Source: Liolophura sinensis
Taxonomy: Eukaryota; Mollusca; Polyplacophora; Chitonida; Chitonidae
DNA length: 64,000 nucleotides
Assembly (NCBI RefSeq): GCF_032854445.1
Contig: NC_088300.1
Coordinates: forward strand, 70,342,984 to 70,406,983
Direction: 5' to 3'
Below are positions 51,346 to 64,000 of this stretch, piece after piece. The first letter of the stretch is position 1. Each line of letters opens with the position of its first letter. The position numbers were made by a program, and so were the translations under genes. The notes beneath the pieces were generated by a model. The model was not told the origin of the DNA, ran no database searches, and worked only from the letters and a program-made list of their open reading frames with translations.

Positions 51346-52669
51346 ATTACTTAAGATTGATACACATGTACACATAATATTGTCCATAAATTAGATTTGA
51401 ATTTACTCATAATAGAATGCTTCACAAAAGTTTAAAAAGAAAAAAATCAATTACTTATTCAGTAAAAACTGTATGATACCTTTAAATTAGGCATAAGAGA
51501 GTTCTTTTGAATATTAAAAACTACATGTAGTAGTTGTAATATACAGTGACACACACACACATTGTAATAAATCAGTGACACACACATACATGTACACACA
51601 CAAACAAGAATACCTGATAATGGAAACTGAACATCTGAAACACTTTTATAATGTCTAGGATTGTATGTACATGCATGTACATGTAAAATGCATTTCCTCA
51701 AGACATTATACTGTAAAGACACAGCTTTTTATCTTCATAATACTATACATGTGCACACATGTATATATACATGTATATGTTGAACACATGTACGTTGTGG
51801 TATTTATTTACTTGTATGATGTTTCAGGTACGCTGAACTACCTAATGATATTACACCTGTATTTGTCAACACAGGTACCCGTAGGGTCTATGTGGGACAT
51901 TCATGAGCCCTATGAATGTAAATGAGCTTCACAATGATTCGAGAACTGCCTACAGTAAGTAACATACAGCAGTCAACCTGCGACCTTGTGTACATCTGCA
52001 CTGTACATGAACATCAAACAGTTTAGCCTTTCATGTGTTGTATTACTGGGCTTACAACATCTGCCCTAGCAGAGAAAAGCTTCACCCTAGGCCTGTACAT
52101 GCAAGTGTATCATGGATGAGATAGCAATGCTGTACCACACAGAGTTCATGGACAGAAGACTAATAATAACAGCCTGAGGTTAACATACGTGCCCATGTAT
52201 CACTGGGCTGACCCATTATTAATTGACACCGTGTTACAATAGCACCATTAATCAAGCCTGCAAGTATAATATTCAAGACCTACTTAATCATCAGATTGAT
52301 ATCACAGGATGCTACATGTATTACCTTAGTTACTGTATTGAGCTGTACAGAAAGTGAAAAAAAAATAGAATGAAATACATCAGCACATCTGCTATGTACT
52401 AAGGATATGAAACGGACTTACTTCATGCACAAAATTTTCTTTAGAGATTTAGTTGTTGACAATGTCCAGGCTTTTGCTGGTCTAAATGTTTCAAATGTTT
52501 TTAGTCGTAGATAAATCAGAGGAGACTTTTGATCTTCAAGTGGATTACATACATGTACGCCTCTGTCTGTTCTCTCTGACATTTTGACAAACTTACCCAG
52601 TAATTTCAACAAAAAATCTATAAAAAAAAACCCCACAGTAACATGCATATGCTACATGTACTTCCATGC

Positions 52670-53325
52670 ACTGTTCTAAAGTAAGAGTGATACGAAACTG
52701 GGCTGTGGATGACTTGTACAGCCCAGCGTCATGTTATCCCTACTGTTGTACATAAAGATGAAATAACACTGAGCTCTATTAACTAATCTATGATACTACA
52801 GGGATACCATGACACTCAGATGTATGAGGCTTTATACTGATGTACATTACACATGAAATAACATTGAGCTGTATGAACTACCCCAATACAGTAGGGATAG
52901 CATGATACTGGGCTGTACATTTATGTGGCTTTAATACTGTTGTACATAAAGGTGAAATAACATTGAGCTGTATGAACTACCCCAATACAGTAGGGATAGC
53001 ATGATACTGGGCTGTACATTTATGTGGCTTTAATACTGTTGTACATAAAGGTGAAATAACATTGAGCTGTATTAACTACCCCAATACAGTAGGGATAGCA
53101 TGATACTGGGCTGTACATTTATGTGGCTTTAATACTGTTGTACATAAAGGTGAAATAACATTGAGCTGTATTAACTACCCCAATACAGTAGGGATAGCAT
53201 GATACTGGGCTGTACATTTATATGGCTTTATTACTGTTGTGCACAGAGGTGAAATAACATTGAGCTGTATTAACTACCCCAATACAGTAGGGATGGCATG
53301 GCACTGTGCTGTATGTGACAGCTGT
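52670..53325. repeat. 99-bp tandem array, about 6 copies
   Basis: GAAATAACATTGAGCTGTAT recurs at 52855, 52954, 53053, 53152 and 53251, exactly 99 bp apart; a diverged unit starts at 52760. The middle units are almost identical; the outer ones are diverged. Confidence 0.95.
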
Positions 53326-55047
53326 GACTTACTGTTCTAAGACATTGAGCTCAGTAGAACTTGTGATTATTGGAAGTGATGCCAGTAACGATGTATCACA
53401 TGTCACAGCTTGTATCAAATTGGGTTGAACACCAGGATGAGATGGCAATTAGGATAAGATGGAATCAGTTCTAAATAAATCGACAAGCTGTGTATCTAAC
53501 CATCGGTGTAAATCCATTGTATAAAAGTGAAGCACAATCTGTCTACCAGGCAACATTATGATATATCATTCATTCCACAATGGTATCCATTCTCCATGCA
53601 AGAAATAATATTATTTTTGTAATTTTATAGACCGTATCTCCTTACAGTGCCTTGTAGAGTTTACAAATTGAACACTGAAATCAAATGTGAGCATTCATAA
53701 AATCCAATTTCAACTGACACTGACTTTTACTCAAGATGTTGTACATTTATGTAGTGATAATACAGAGTATAACAGATCAAGAGACACACATGCAAAGCTG
53801 TACATTTCACATCAAACACCAGCTGTTTCTCAACACATGTTTAAACAGTAAGGTTTAAATCCAGTGAACAACATCAAACAACATAATTTGAACACATCTG
53901 CAACAGATGACTGCACAGATAATGGTGTCATAGTTGGTAACTATGCTGCAGAAACACAAAGAAAACTGCGTAATGCATGGATTATATGTGTAAGACCTCT
54001 GTAAGGTACATGTAGAATATCAGCCGGTCACATGTGACCTGTATTACACTGTATGTGGATGGATGTCTGGGGGCATGATTATGTGTACAGTACTTGGACC
54101 ACAGTGGATATTCCAACACCACTGGAAAGATACACTGTACAGTGTATACATTACGTGACCACTTTGTTGCATATGAACAGCAACTTTGTTCATATACACA
54201 TGTACACTAGCAGTTATCCTGAGTATGACATAAAACATCACAGGGTAAGCAGAGCTGCCTAACAAAATGTTGAAGCCATCAGTCCACTTGAGGAAATTGC
54301 TGTTGGTTTGAGCTGGGTGTGTTTAATGCCCTTTATCCATCTCCATTAACTGATTGGTGTATGCCTCAGGCAGCCTTTCCGGTTACACTGCAATGTGAAT
54401 TCTCAGCCAGAAATAGAGATGCACTGTAAATAATATAACCCTGCAATGTAAAACTGCACCATGAGACCGAAAAAGAATCTAACACTACTTCCCCTATGAT
54501 TAAAAAGCAAAGAAGTAAATGTATTGAAATCGATTTTTTTTTCTCCTCAAACTTAATACATGGATTGACAAATTCTCCAGAGAAAAAAGGAATTGATTTA
54601 ACAGGAGAGATTGTTTTTTATTATGAAGTCAAAACAGATCTGTTACTGTTCACTGTCTGTTGGCATTCTTTACATTGTAACCTACTTTACTCGTCTAAAG
54701 GTATGTTTTTGTCAGGTATAATTAAGGAGTCTTTCACATTTGCTACAGACTGACAGGGTGTCAAATCCTGGTTACTGTGACATAGGCAGGTTTATTGAGT
54801 AAAACCTAAGTGTTTTAAGACAGGATAAACATGGTGAAGATACTTACTACATAGGTGTATTTGCCCTATATGAGTACATAAAGTGCATATTAGAAGCAAA
54901 GAAAGGTTGAGAAATTTTACACTTGGTGTGGAATCTTATATTTTGAGTAAGATATCATCTTACTTTCCTAACAATCCTGAAAACTCTTTCCTAAGATCAA
55001 TCACAGAGAATCAGAATGAGGCAAAATGAGAAAATTAGTCATGGATT

Positions 55048-55319
55048 ATTTATTTGTTTGTTTATCTGATTGATGTTTTACACTGCACTCAAGAATATTT
55101 CACTTATATGACGGCGGCCAGCATTACGGTGGGAAGAAAATGGGGAGAGCCTGGAGGAAACCAACGATCATCCACAGGCTGCTGACAGACCTTCCCATGT
55201 ACATCTGGACAGGAAGCCAGCATGAGCTGGACCTAGAACTCACAGCGACTGCATTGGTGAGAGGTTCCTGGGTCATTAAGCTGCGCTAGTGCTAACCAAC
55301 TGAGCCATGGGAGGCCCCA
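55048..55319 (-). mobile_element. SINE family 1, full-length with target-site duplication
   Basis: ATTTGTTTGTTTATCTGATT tail, complete body and GTGCTAACCAACTGAGCCAT head. AGTCATGGATT at 55037-55047 and AGTCATGAATT at 55320-55330 differ at one base. Confidence 0.92.
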
Positions 55320-55485
55320 AGTCATGAATTAAATTTAAGGTCGAATACAGTAAATCTGGATTAATACCTTACACACGTATATATTATATACATGTATCTA
55401 AGGAAATATTGCAAATTATCATGGTCAAAAAATCATATTTTAAAAAAATCATAATTGAAAAAAAAAAAAATCAAGCCATATCAAC

Positions 55486-55591
55486 CGGTAGTATCTCTCC
55501 TAATACCTAATTAACATGTAGCAATTAATGAAACATGAAACGGTAGTATCTCTCCTAATACCTAATTAACATGTAGCAATTAATGAAACAT
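55486..55591. repeat. 55-bp tandem duplication
   Basis: CGGTAGTATCTCTCCTAATA begins at 55486 and again at 55541; about 51 bp are identical. Confidence 0.95.
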
Positions 55592-55815
55592 TTGAAACTT
55601 TACTAACATATTTCAAATTTTGCAATGGGTAAAGGCACATATCACCCTGCACCGTTACTCACTACTTCATAATGACAAGGAAGCTTGAGAAGCATTACAT
55701 AACCCTTCGTTATCAACAGAGGAGCACTGGCCGATTTCTGACTCATTACTGCCATTCTTCAAAATAATCGGACAAAACAGGTCACTCTGTTCCAGGTATT
55801 GATTTAGCTATACAG

Positions 55816-55838
55816 AAAAAAAAAAAAAAAAAAAAAAA
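55816..55838. repeat. Poly-A tract (23)
   Basis: Uninterrupted A run on plus. No body of a retroposon of either SINE family is attached. Confidence 0.95.
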
Positions 55839-57828
55839 CAGGCTGACAGCATCCCACGAAATCCTGCAAATCAGAGCCACTTGCTTTCTGGGGGTTCCAC
55901 CGGGATTTATGGCTCTAGGAAATGTCTTGTCAACAACTAGTTTTTTTGCAGTGTTAAAAAAGCCATTAAGTCATATTATAGGAAACAGTATGAGATCTTT
56001 CCTTCCTCTTTCCAGTACTACCCATCGATTCTTCCCCTATCGATATAGAAAAAAAAACACCAAACCTAAATGGATTCTATGCCAGGATTTCTTGTATGAC
56101 GTGATCACATTGGGCGACCTCTATGTGACCTGATTGTGATTAAACACAACTTTATTGGCCACGTTCCACCTGGTAAAACTGGGCATCTTTACGCGGCACC
56201 TTCTTAAACCAGATAAAACAGCAAACAGACAAGCTCAGTATTGCACAATCATAATTTGATATAAAAATCCTACACAAATTAACTAATCAACAAGCCAATT
56301 GACAGAGTTATTCCAGAGGCTCCCCAGGTGTCACACAAATTACATCAGGGGTGTCACAGAAGTCGCTTTTCTCACCACGGCTTTCTGGGCAAAATTGAAA
56401 TTTTTCTTTCAACTGAAACTGAGTTTTTTTCCTTGTTTCAACGGGCTGTTTCAGATACTAAAATTGAATATTTTTGGCACTATTCTTCATTGCTTGAAGT
56501 AATTATCACTGCCTATATATGAACTCAAGCTGGCCTCCTAGTTGATACTGCAAAGTGATAATCAGCCATAGTTGCTGTTATATGCATTTCAGGATACCAC
56601 CAGTCCTGTAGCTGTTGTACTCTCAGTAATAAAAAGTACAAAAGAGATCTGAGAAAATCAAAAATCATGCAACACCTTATACCAGTATACTAGAAACTAA
56701 TGTGAATAGATGAATAGTTGAATAGATGAATGCTCTGTGCAGTATCTAAATTCTCTGTAAGTATTATCCTCACTCAAAAAATCAAAGACTTCAATCAACA
56801 AAAGCTGTTGAAACGAAGTCTGATTCGACTTTTGCGCCTATTGACATGGTGAGAAAATTAAGAGACCTACAAATAGCGAATTACTCCATGGAGTAATAAC
56901 TATAATGATTTTTACATACAGACATTTTTAGCGAGAAAAAAGTACACTGCTACTTTATGTATCAATGAATTGTCACTCTTTCCACGACAAATACAGCTGG
57001 AATGGCCTGAAGTCCTGTCTGGAACATATCTCCATGTTTAGTCTTTGAACAAAAAACAGGCTTTTATATAGCGAATCGATCTAACAGAATAGGCCACTTA
57101 TCAAGCTTCAGACGTGCTTGCCTTGAAAGGAGCTTAAGATATTAGCGCCACCTGATGTCAAGGGGAGAAAACTAGTCAGACCGCATGCACTCTCATGCAG
57201 TCACACCCTAATGTCAAAAACTGAACAATTGGAAGCTGAAGTAGGTCAATTTATTCATGAGAAGCTATTTGGTAGAGACCAAAGAAGCTTACTTTGTGCC
57301 ATCATTGATTTCATGTGCCCCTCCACTTCCAAAAATTTCCTTCTTAAATCTAATCTATACAGAGGGTCATGAAGATTTCTGTAAAAGGGAGATAACTCGC
57401 AATGCGAACAGGTTGCTTCACAGAACTTTGGATATGTTCAAATTGAGTTTATGTAAAATTTTCAACATTTCTTTCAAAAAAACCACCTCAAATTAAATAA
57501 ACATAACCAGTAGTTGAGTTTTTTTATTCAATCGATGGACCGAATACCGGCTTGTCCAGACGACTTCAATGAACCTGTCATACAAACTTTCTGCTCTACC
57601 AGTGCTCCCTTTAATTTCCTTTCTTGAATCAAGCAGATAAACACTTATTCAAATAGGCTGTCTCAATCACACGCTAGAATGAACCATTTCATGATCAAAT
57701 CTGCAAGAAGACATTTACCTTACATGGAGGTTGATTACAAATGCACAAAGCTCTACATAACTACAATTACAGATTAAAACAAAAGTGCCTTTAAGGGAAT
57801 GAGGGAATGAATGAAGGAAGGAATGAAT

Positions 57829-58187
57829 GCTTGGGGTTTAATGTCGTACTAAACAATTCTTCAGTCGTATGATGAGGAGTAGTCATTTGGTGTGTGTATT
57901 TCTTGTGGCAAGGAGAGTACATGCAAAAAAGTGCCGCCAGCACTGATATATCATGTTGCAGTCAGCAGACACGACACCCAATCCAGTCACATTGTGCTGA
58001 CGAGCCAACCAGTCCTATTTCCTTGTTCTATCCTCTCAGTGCTTAGTGTTGAGTGTCAAGCGAGGCATCAACAAGTACCATTTTTAAAGTCATTTTTTGA
58101 AGTCTTTGCTATGACCCGACCCAGGTTTGATCCACGGGCCTCCCGATATCGAGGAAGACGCTCTAACCATCAGGCCACAGAAACGGT
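57829..58187 (-). mobile_element. SINE family 2, near full-length
   Basis: On minus it starts with a tRNA-like head, GTGGCCTGATGGTTAGAGCG and GTGGATCAAACCTGGG (A- and B-box positions), then GGGTCATAGCAAAGACTTC, a body of about 260 bp, and a tail ending GACATTAAACCCCAAGCATT. It has a different head and body from family 1. Clear target-site duplications are not seen. Confidence 0.75.
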
Positions 58188-59322
58188 CAAAAAAGAAGAG
58201 ACAATACCAGACTAACTGTAGATGCATAGATAAAATATGCCTAACTTTTTGTCTTTGTGATGTTGCATAAATGAGAAAGTAAAGCTGAACTGCAGACATT
58301 TAGAAAATCGAAAACGCTGCCATGTTATCAATTTTGACAGGTAAACATATATCTGATGCATTTCAAAAGTCTGCAAGTACAAATATAGTAACATAGTGAC
58401 AGTATTTATCTGAATATATTTATTTCCTCTTCATATTACGATTAGGTGTCACTGGAGATAAACAGAAAACTGATAGCTTGGTTTGACTAGAGAATAAAAC
58501 CTCTACCATCACATCAGTGATAAAAGCCAGCCTATGTTACTGTTCGCAGGCTGTATCATACTTCCCATGATTTTTACTATATAGTTGTATCAATACCTCA
58601 CTGAAATACCCACCGCACTCAACATGGTTTTTAACTCTTAATCTCATAATCACATGAAAAATGAATCTGAATTTTCTTATCACATACTATTCATTTATGT
58701 TGTCAGCAGCTGTTTGGCAACTAGCAGTCAGACAGTGTTATAAAATAGCCTTAGTTTACGTTATAACAAAACCTGATCTACACACGAACAGCATTTCCTG
58801 TAAACCCTAACAGTTTAGGACTTTAGCAAGTTAACAGTTTAAAATGTGAATCTAGTTACAACTGGCGCCAACCCTGACACTGCACGTACATGAACATCAT
58901 GAGTGCTGAACACCATATAGCCAACACTTAGTTACAAACTCAATGCCTAATGGTTTAAAGTCCATGCAATGTACTGTATCACTGCATGGTACATAAAACA
59001 TTTGTGTACATAAAATTATATACTTGCATCAGGAAGTGAAAATTAACTTAATAGAGCAAACACTTGACATGACTCTTTATTTTTAACACAGCCACATGTT
59101 GGAGTCTTAATTTCAAGTTAAAAAAACACTGAAGCATGTACATGACAGACACACCCATTTTTTCTGTCCATGCAAAAATGTTATAACTGGCACAAACAAG
59201 TGTAAAATGAAATCTAATATAAAATGAACATACATTCCTCAACCTTTTCGCATATGAAAAAGCAATTTTCAGTGCCACTTATGCACCTTTCGAAGTTGAT
59301 CTTTGAGACAAATCTACATTGG

Positions 59323-59457
59323 TTGGGTTGGCCAATTTCAGGGTTTCATGAAAGGTATAAATTTATCAGTCTACACAGAATGATGCCTTTAGAATACATG
59401 TATGTTTGAATAAACACATTGCAAACATGCAAAAAGGTTAAAGAATTACAGTATATT
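59323..59457. repeat. Dispersed repeat, copy 2 (also at 12056)
   Basis: Shares GGCCAATTTCAGGGTTTCAT, ACAGAATGATGCC and AAAGAATTACAGTATAT-type blocks with 12056-12172 in the same order and orientation. Confidence 0.65.
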
Positions 59458-62400
59458 CTTTGTTGAATTTTACACATGAATAGAGTGTAGAGTGTTTGGA
59501 GAGGTACAAAATGTAGCCATGTACAGGGTGTTGGCTCTATATTAACACTGACCAGAACTACTGTTCAAGGTCCTAACATTACATGTCCAACAAATTCAGG
59601 ATCGATCAGCGGCATTAAAACGTACTCTGCTACAAACAGAGGCACACACGGACATACAGATATCCCTACAACAAACATTCACAAGCACAAATTACACAAC
59701 ATACAAATACAATTCATTTCTTCACAGAAAATAACAATTATCCGGTAATATAGCTCATGTGAATGTTCTTGCAAAAGGAATGTCCCTGCATATAGTCATA
59801 TACTAATAAGGAAATGTTTTTTTACAAATGTCCTTCCTCTTGTTTTTAAAGGATTTGTGAGTACAATTATGTAAATGATTGTATAAACAAGGCATAGATA
59901 AGCGATACCTATCCCCTTGATAGTTTGTCACAAAATGTTTCACAACTCTTCATAATATACATGTAGGATGACCTTAAACTCTGCAGATTACAATCAATCT
60001 CGCACACTATAACTCACCTTATAGTGGTCTCATAATGAATTAGACAGTAATACATGTATGCACAGTTTCACTCAAACTCCTTATTATGGTAATAAATATG
60101 CACACAAAACCTACACAATTTATGATTTCCCTTCCTCTCCCTTCTATGCATGTTGACTGATCTTAAAGAACCAACTTACAGAATGAATACCCAGAAGATC
60201 AGGTTCTCTATCAAGAAACACAATATATGGTATGTGAGCATGACTTGTACCTTTGAAAGTTCACAGTAGTACTAATACAGGAAATCTTTTACATACACAG
60301 TATGTCTATACCTCATTTTATACACACTGCATTTTGATAGAAGTGTTTATTCAACACATAAAATGTGAACTAATAGTGACCTCAGAAATTAACAATAGTG
60401 CTGACACCAATAAATGACAGGCATTTTATACTTAAAAGCTCAAATCAAACTGTGAGGATATGGGTTTAATTGTCTGTAATAAAAACACAGTGTGACATGG
60501 TTCTGACTTTGACAATGTCAACTTTTTTTCTGAAAAAACATGATAAAGAAATTTCTTCAAAACGACACATCATGCATTCAAGTGAACCACCTGTGTGCAT
60601 GGTTATTCGGTCACATTTAAATGTTTAAATCAAAGTGGTCACAGCAAAGTTACAGGAGCCTTGCAATCCCTCTTTGCTAGCCAATGCATGTCAGGTATAA
60701 GGCATACCATAGCAACAACCTTGTGGTGCACTCAGCAACTAGGCAGTAACTGTGACATTCTTTATCAAAAGTGTTTTCTTGATGTCTTAGTCTATTCCTA
60801 CTCATTTTGATATCCAATTCTCCGTACAAAAGAACACCTGACCTGTGTAAGTGCATATGTATATGAATAACATACACAAAAACAAACAAGCAAACATGCA
60901 ATGCTATATTTAATCAAGAACACTTTTAATGCCTCACAGTTTTAACTCAAGTACAAAGAATGTCAACAGGTGACAACAGGATTAAAACATGTGCAGCATC
61001 TGACTGCCCTAACACAGGCTGAACTGGCTTGCAGTGTAACACTGGCTGAAGAGGTAATGAAGCATGACTGTCTCTAATACTCCTCCTCCATGTCAACATC
61101 ACACTCACTTCACAATTCCAGTTATCTGCTTATCTTCAAACAGACCCCATTATCTCAGAGCAGGTTACATCATCCACAATAATAAGGCCAGCTGATCCCC
61201 TAAAGTATTACACCACCACCAACACACAGGCCACACATGTTGACTGGCCTGGCACCAGGGGGACAAGCATTGTTTACATTGGTTACTCCAGTGAAAGGGC
61301 TGAGCAAAAATCCATCCATGTGTAATACCAGAAGTTTCATGCACCTCAAAAGCTTTACATGTCCAATGATATTCCCACATTATATCACTGCTTGATACAG
61401 TAGACTTACATCATGTTTCCATGAAACGACAGGCAATGCATGCTGAATTCTATATTTTGCTTTTTATGATAAATCATCTTCAGCAATGTGAAGGCTTATT
61501 ATTCCTGAAGATGTTTTTTCAAACCAAAACACAAAATTCAATGTGCTTTGCCAGTTACTTACATTTTTTTAAGCATCTGCATGATGTTGTATTCTAGCAC
61601 CAGCTGAAACATGTTTTAAGAAACGTTTCCACTTTTATACGAATAGAGTTCAGACCTAATGCATTCAGGCAAGAGGTACAAGTACAGCATCTGAGGAGAA
61701 AATTTAAAATGATTTAGCACTGCACATACGTTGCACCAGTTCTTTATCACCCTACAAATGAACTCCCATGATAAACTCATGCTTATTTTATATTTCAATC
61801 TATTAGTTTACTGGGATATAACTGTAGGTCTAGTATTATCATTGCATTAAGACAATGTTTCCACAGTCTTACTTCAGATATTGGACTGCATGCTATGGTG
61901 TTACATGAATTGTGTTGTAATGTATATGTAGATGTATTTGTCTACATCCTTAGCTGAGCTATCATTTTTACAGAATATCTATCCATCTATCTATCTATCT
62001 ATTTATCCAACAAGTTATAACCTTGAATTTATCCCAACAATGCATATATTATACATTATACAGATAGTGCATGGTGTGTACACGGACATCAGGAATCATC
62101 ATCTCGAGAGAATGGACATTCAACTCGGCCCTTGTTGAATAAAACTGTTGACAGTTGACAAGTCCTGATGTCCCACCCCCAGCATGCACAAAATGTTTTA
62201 TAATACTGAAAAAACAGAACCTTTTGAGTTGTACTTTAAATCGCCAAATTGGTGTGTCGATAAGGGAACGATAACCACTGTCTGGTTGTTCACTTTAAGA
62301 ACAAGCAGACGACAGAGAGCTCTAAAAATTGAGATAGCTGCTGTGGAATGAACGCACGTGATCGTTGAATATTAGCACAACATCGCTGGATATTGCTTTG

Positions 62401-63148
62401 TGAACATGAGATAATATTTTGTGAGCGTGACGTTTCATTCCTTGGAAGGCATGATTGTTGTACAATATGTTTTGAAGAATATCATATGACCGTCTCTCGA
62501 CCAATGGAAACCAAGAATTACCCTATGAGGTATATGTATAATGATGTAAATTATGAGCACCCTTTCTACACATGAACAAACAAGAACAATATAGATGCAG
62601 GCCTACATGTACTGGTAGTTGTATTTCCAGATGCACAGAACCATAAGAAACAGCTACAAGTACATGCATGAAGGAACTCAACAGAAGTCTACTAGATACA
62701 CCATTTGTACAGTCTGCTCAGTCTCCATTGCAACTGGAAATCATGTATGTCATTCGAACCCAAAGAAACAGATACCTATACAGGGTAAAGTGCAAGGATG
62801 TTTTTATCCCCTTTACAAGTGCCCAACTTAGAGCACACCCTTTAAATAGCTCTTATTAAGGCATACAGCCCGATACCTTTAACTTGAATGTTTGAAAAAG
62901 GTCCCCATATCCATTTGCACTGACAATGCTAAGATGGTTAAGTAAATTTAAGTAAACTGTATTCATTTGATATATCAGGCATTAAATTCAGGTGTAATAT
63001 CAGCAACAATTTAATCTAAATAAGGCTGGTAAAAGAGTGTCTAAGATAAGAAACTGTATTTGGCCATGCTATGCCACCCTAACAGCCACATCGTGAACAG
63101 CTAGATGCAGTGGGCGTTGAAGACAGAGAATGGTAGTGTGCACATATT

Positions 63149-63174
63149 CCCCCCCCCCCCCCCCCCCCCCCCCC
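63149..63174. repeat. Poly-C tract (26)
   Basis: Uninterrupted run of 26 C on plus. Length may be affected by assembly or sequencing of homopolymers. Confidence 0.95.
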
Positions 63175-64000
63175 GACACCCACAGGACCACTTAGTCCCT
63201 CAACTGTATGTACATGTTGGAGGAAATGACCTCAACCACACACGCTGAAGCTAGTTTATGTTTTGTTCTTCCTACATCTGACAATACACATGCACAATGG
63301 TTATTCAGTTCAACAGGACACTGCTTACCCCAGATCTGGAAATCGGGTCACAAAGTAAAGTCTTTATGTATTATAAATGGAGGTGTAACTGTGCTGAAAG
63401 AGTACACATGCGTGGGAATGTCAATGAAAGAAACATGTGAATGTGTGTTAGTTAAAAAACAAATGTCAAGAGATAACAGTAATGTCTGGTGGTGAATTAA
63501 TCAAACATGTCACGTCAAATGCAATCATACCTTAAAATAAGATATAATGACATGGTTAGCAAAACTTAAGTTTGATCCTTAAAATAAACACAACAACTGA
63601 GAAGACCAGATCAGAGTTTCAGACTGAACTGGCTGTTCCATCCACCGGACTTTCACAGGCCACAAGGTGGGGTGGGGTTGGGTCTCATATTAGTGTACAA
63701 TTAATCCAAAACAGTCTTTACAAGATAACTGATTTTCTCACACTAACAACCGTGTTACTTTGATAACTATATTTGCCCCCTGTCCCCCTCCCTTCCACCA
63801 GCCCTATTTTCACCTATATAAGTCTTTCAACCTAAGAGAAGAACAGTGTCCCAGAATTAGGCCTTTATTATAAAGAAATAATCACAATTTGAAAATAACT
63901 TTGGTTCTGTGCCCTGTCAACATCTACGCTACCATTAAGTTTTTTTAAGATCACCTATTGCTTTCTGCACTGTGAATTCTGATGTAAGTAGTAATTATAT

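Larger units (their letters stand above)
50937..64000. other. 13 kb right of the SH3 exon: first intron and possibly upstream DNA
   Basis: No exon fitting the DOCK N terminus (Met, Trp, YGV ending in phase 1 before GT) was found on the minus strand. Contains tandem arrays at 51150-51345 and 52670-53325, SINEs at 55048 and 57829, and homopolymers. The rest is AT-rich without recognisable genes. Confidence 0.6.

Noticed and set aside
52418-52648. 76-codon minus-strand frame starting MHVTVGFFF as the DOCK first exon
   Set aside because: It lacks the Trp and YGV pattern and a phase-1 donor expected before the SH3 exon.

Overview
This window is animal nuclear DNA: AT-rich, intron-dense and full of short tandem repeats and SINE-like insertions. 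One gene dominates it. On the minus strand, 51 coding exons between 50936 and 1724 join in one continuous frame into about 1760 residues of a DOCK-A protein (the DOCK1/DOCK2/DOCK5, Drosophila myoblast city, C. elegans CED-5 group), a Rac-activating guanine nucleotide exchange factor. Every junction was checked by reading GT and AG on the minus strand and matching codon phases, so exon edges are base-level predictions, but no transcript data were available. The first coding exon (initiator Met and the few residues before the SH3 domain) was not found. It lies in the 13 kb to the right of 50936 or beyond the window. The tRNA-headed SINEs, the abundance of TACATGTA-type palindromes and the gene structure suggest a marine lophotrochozoan, probably a mollusc. 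The species cannot be fixed from this sequence.

Layout from right to left, which is 5' to 3' of the gene. 64000-50937 has no recognisable coding exon and holds two SINE insertions, a 99-bp tandem array and homopolymer tracts. The SH3 domain is split by a 9.7-kb intron (50853-50936 and 41062-41158). The ELMO-binding helical segment follows (40808-37400), then the linker to DHR-1 (36472-31078), the lipid-binding DHR-1 C2 domain (27887-24506), the armadillo-like scaffold (24305-11804), the catalytic DHR-2 domain (11187-5051) and a Ser/Thr-rich tail ending with TAG at 1724-1726.

The most unusual signal is that several tandem repeats in this gene begin at 5' splice sites. A 28-bp minisatellite starts at the donor of the exon at 7687. 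A different 28-bp minisatellite (about 32 copies) starts at the donor of the exon at 27806. Decayed copies of an 89-bp exon-intron junction unit follow the exon at 6172, which encodes the DHR-2 nucleotide-sensor loop. A 34-bp exact duplication repeats the donor of the exon at 5051. A 50-bp array at 39.69-40.62 kb carries many donor-like GTAAG sites on the sense strand.

Other points of interest are a candidate 36-nt cassette microexon, two in-frame alternative donors, an exact 8-residue duplication in the scaffold, a decayed plus-strand reading frame with a TATA box inside the last-but-one intron, a CRE/CCAAT/TATA cluster on the plus strand at 42.2 kb, and two tRNA-related SINE families with several clear target-site duplications.
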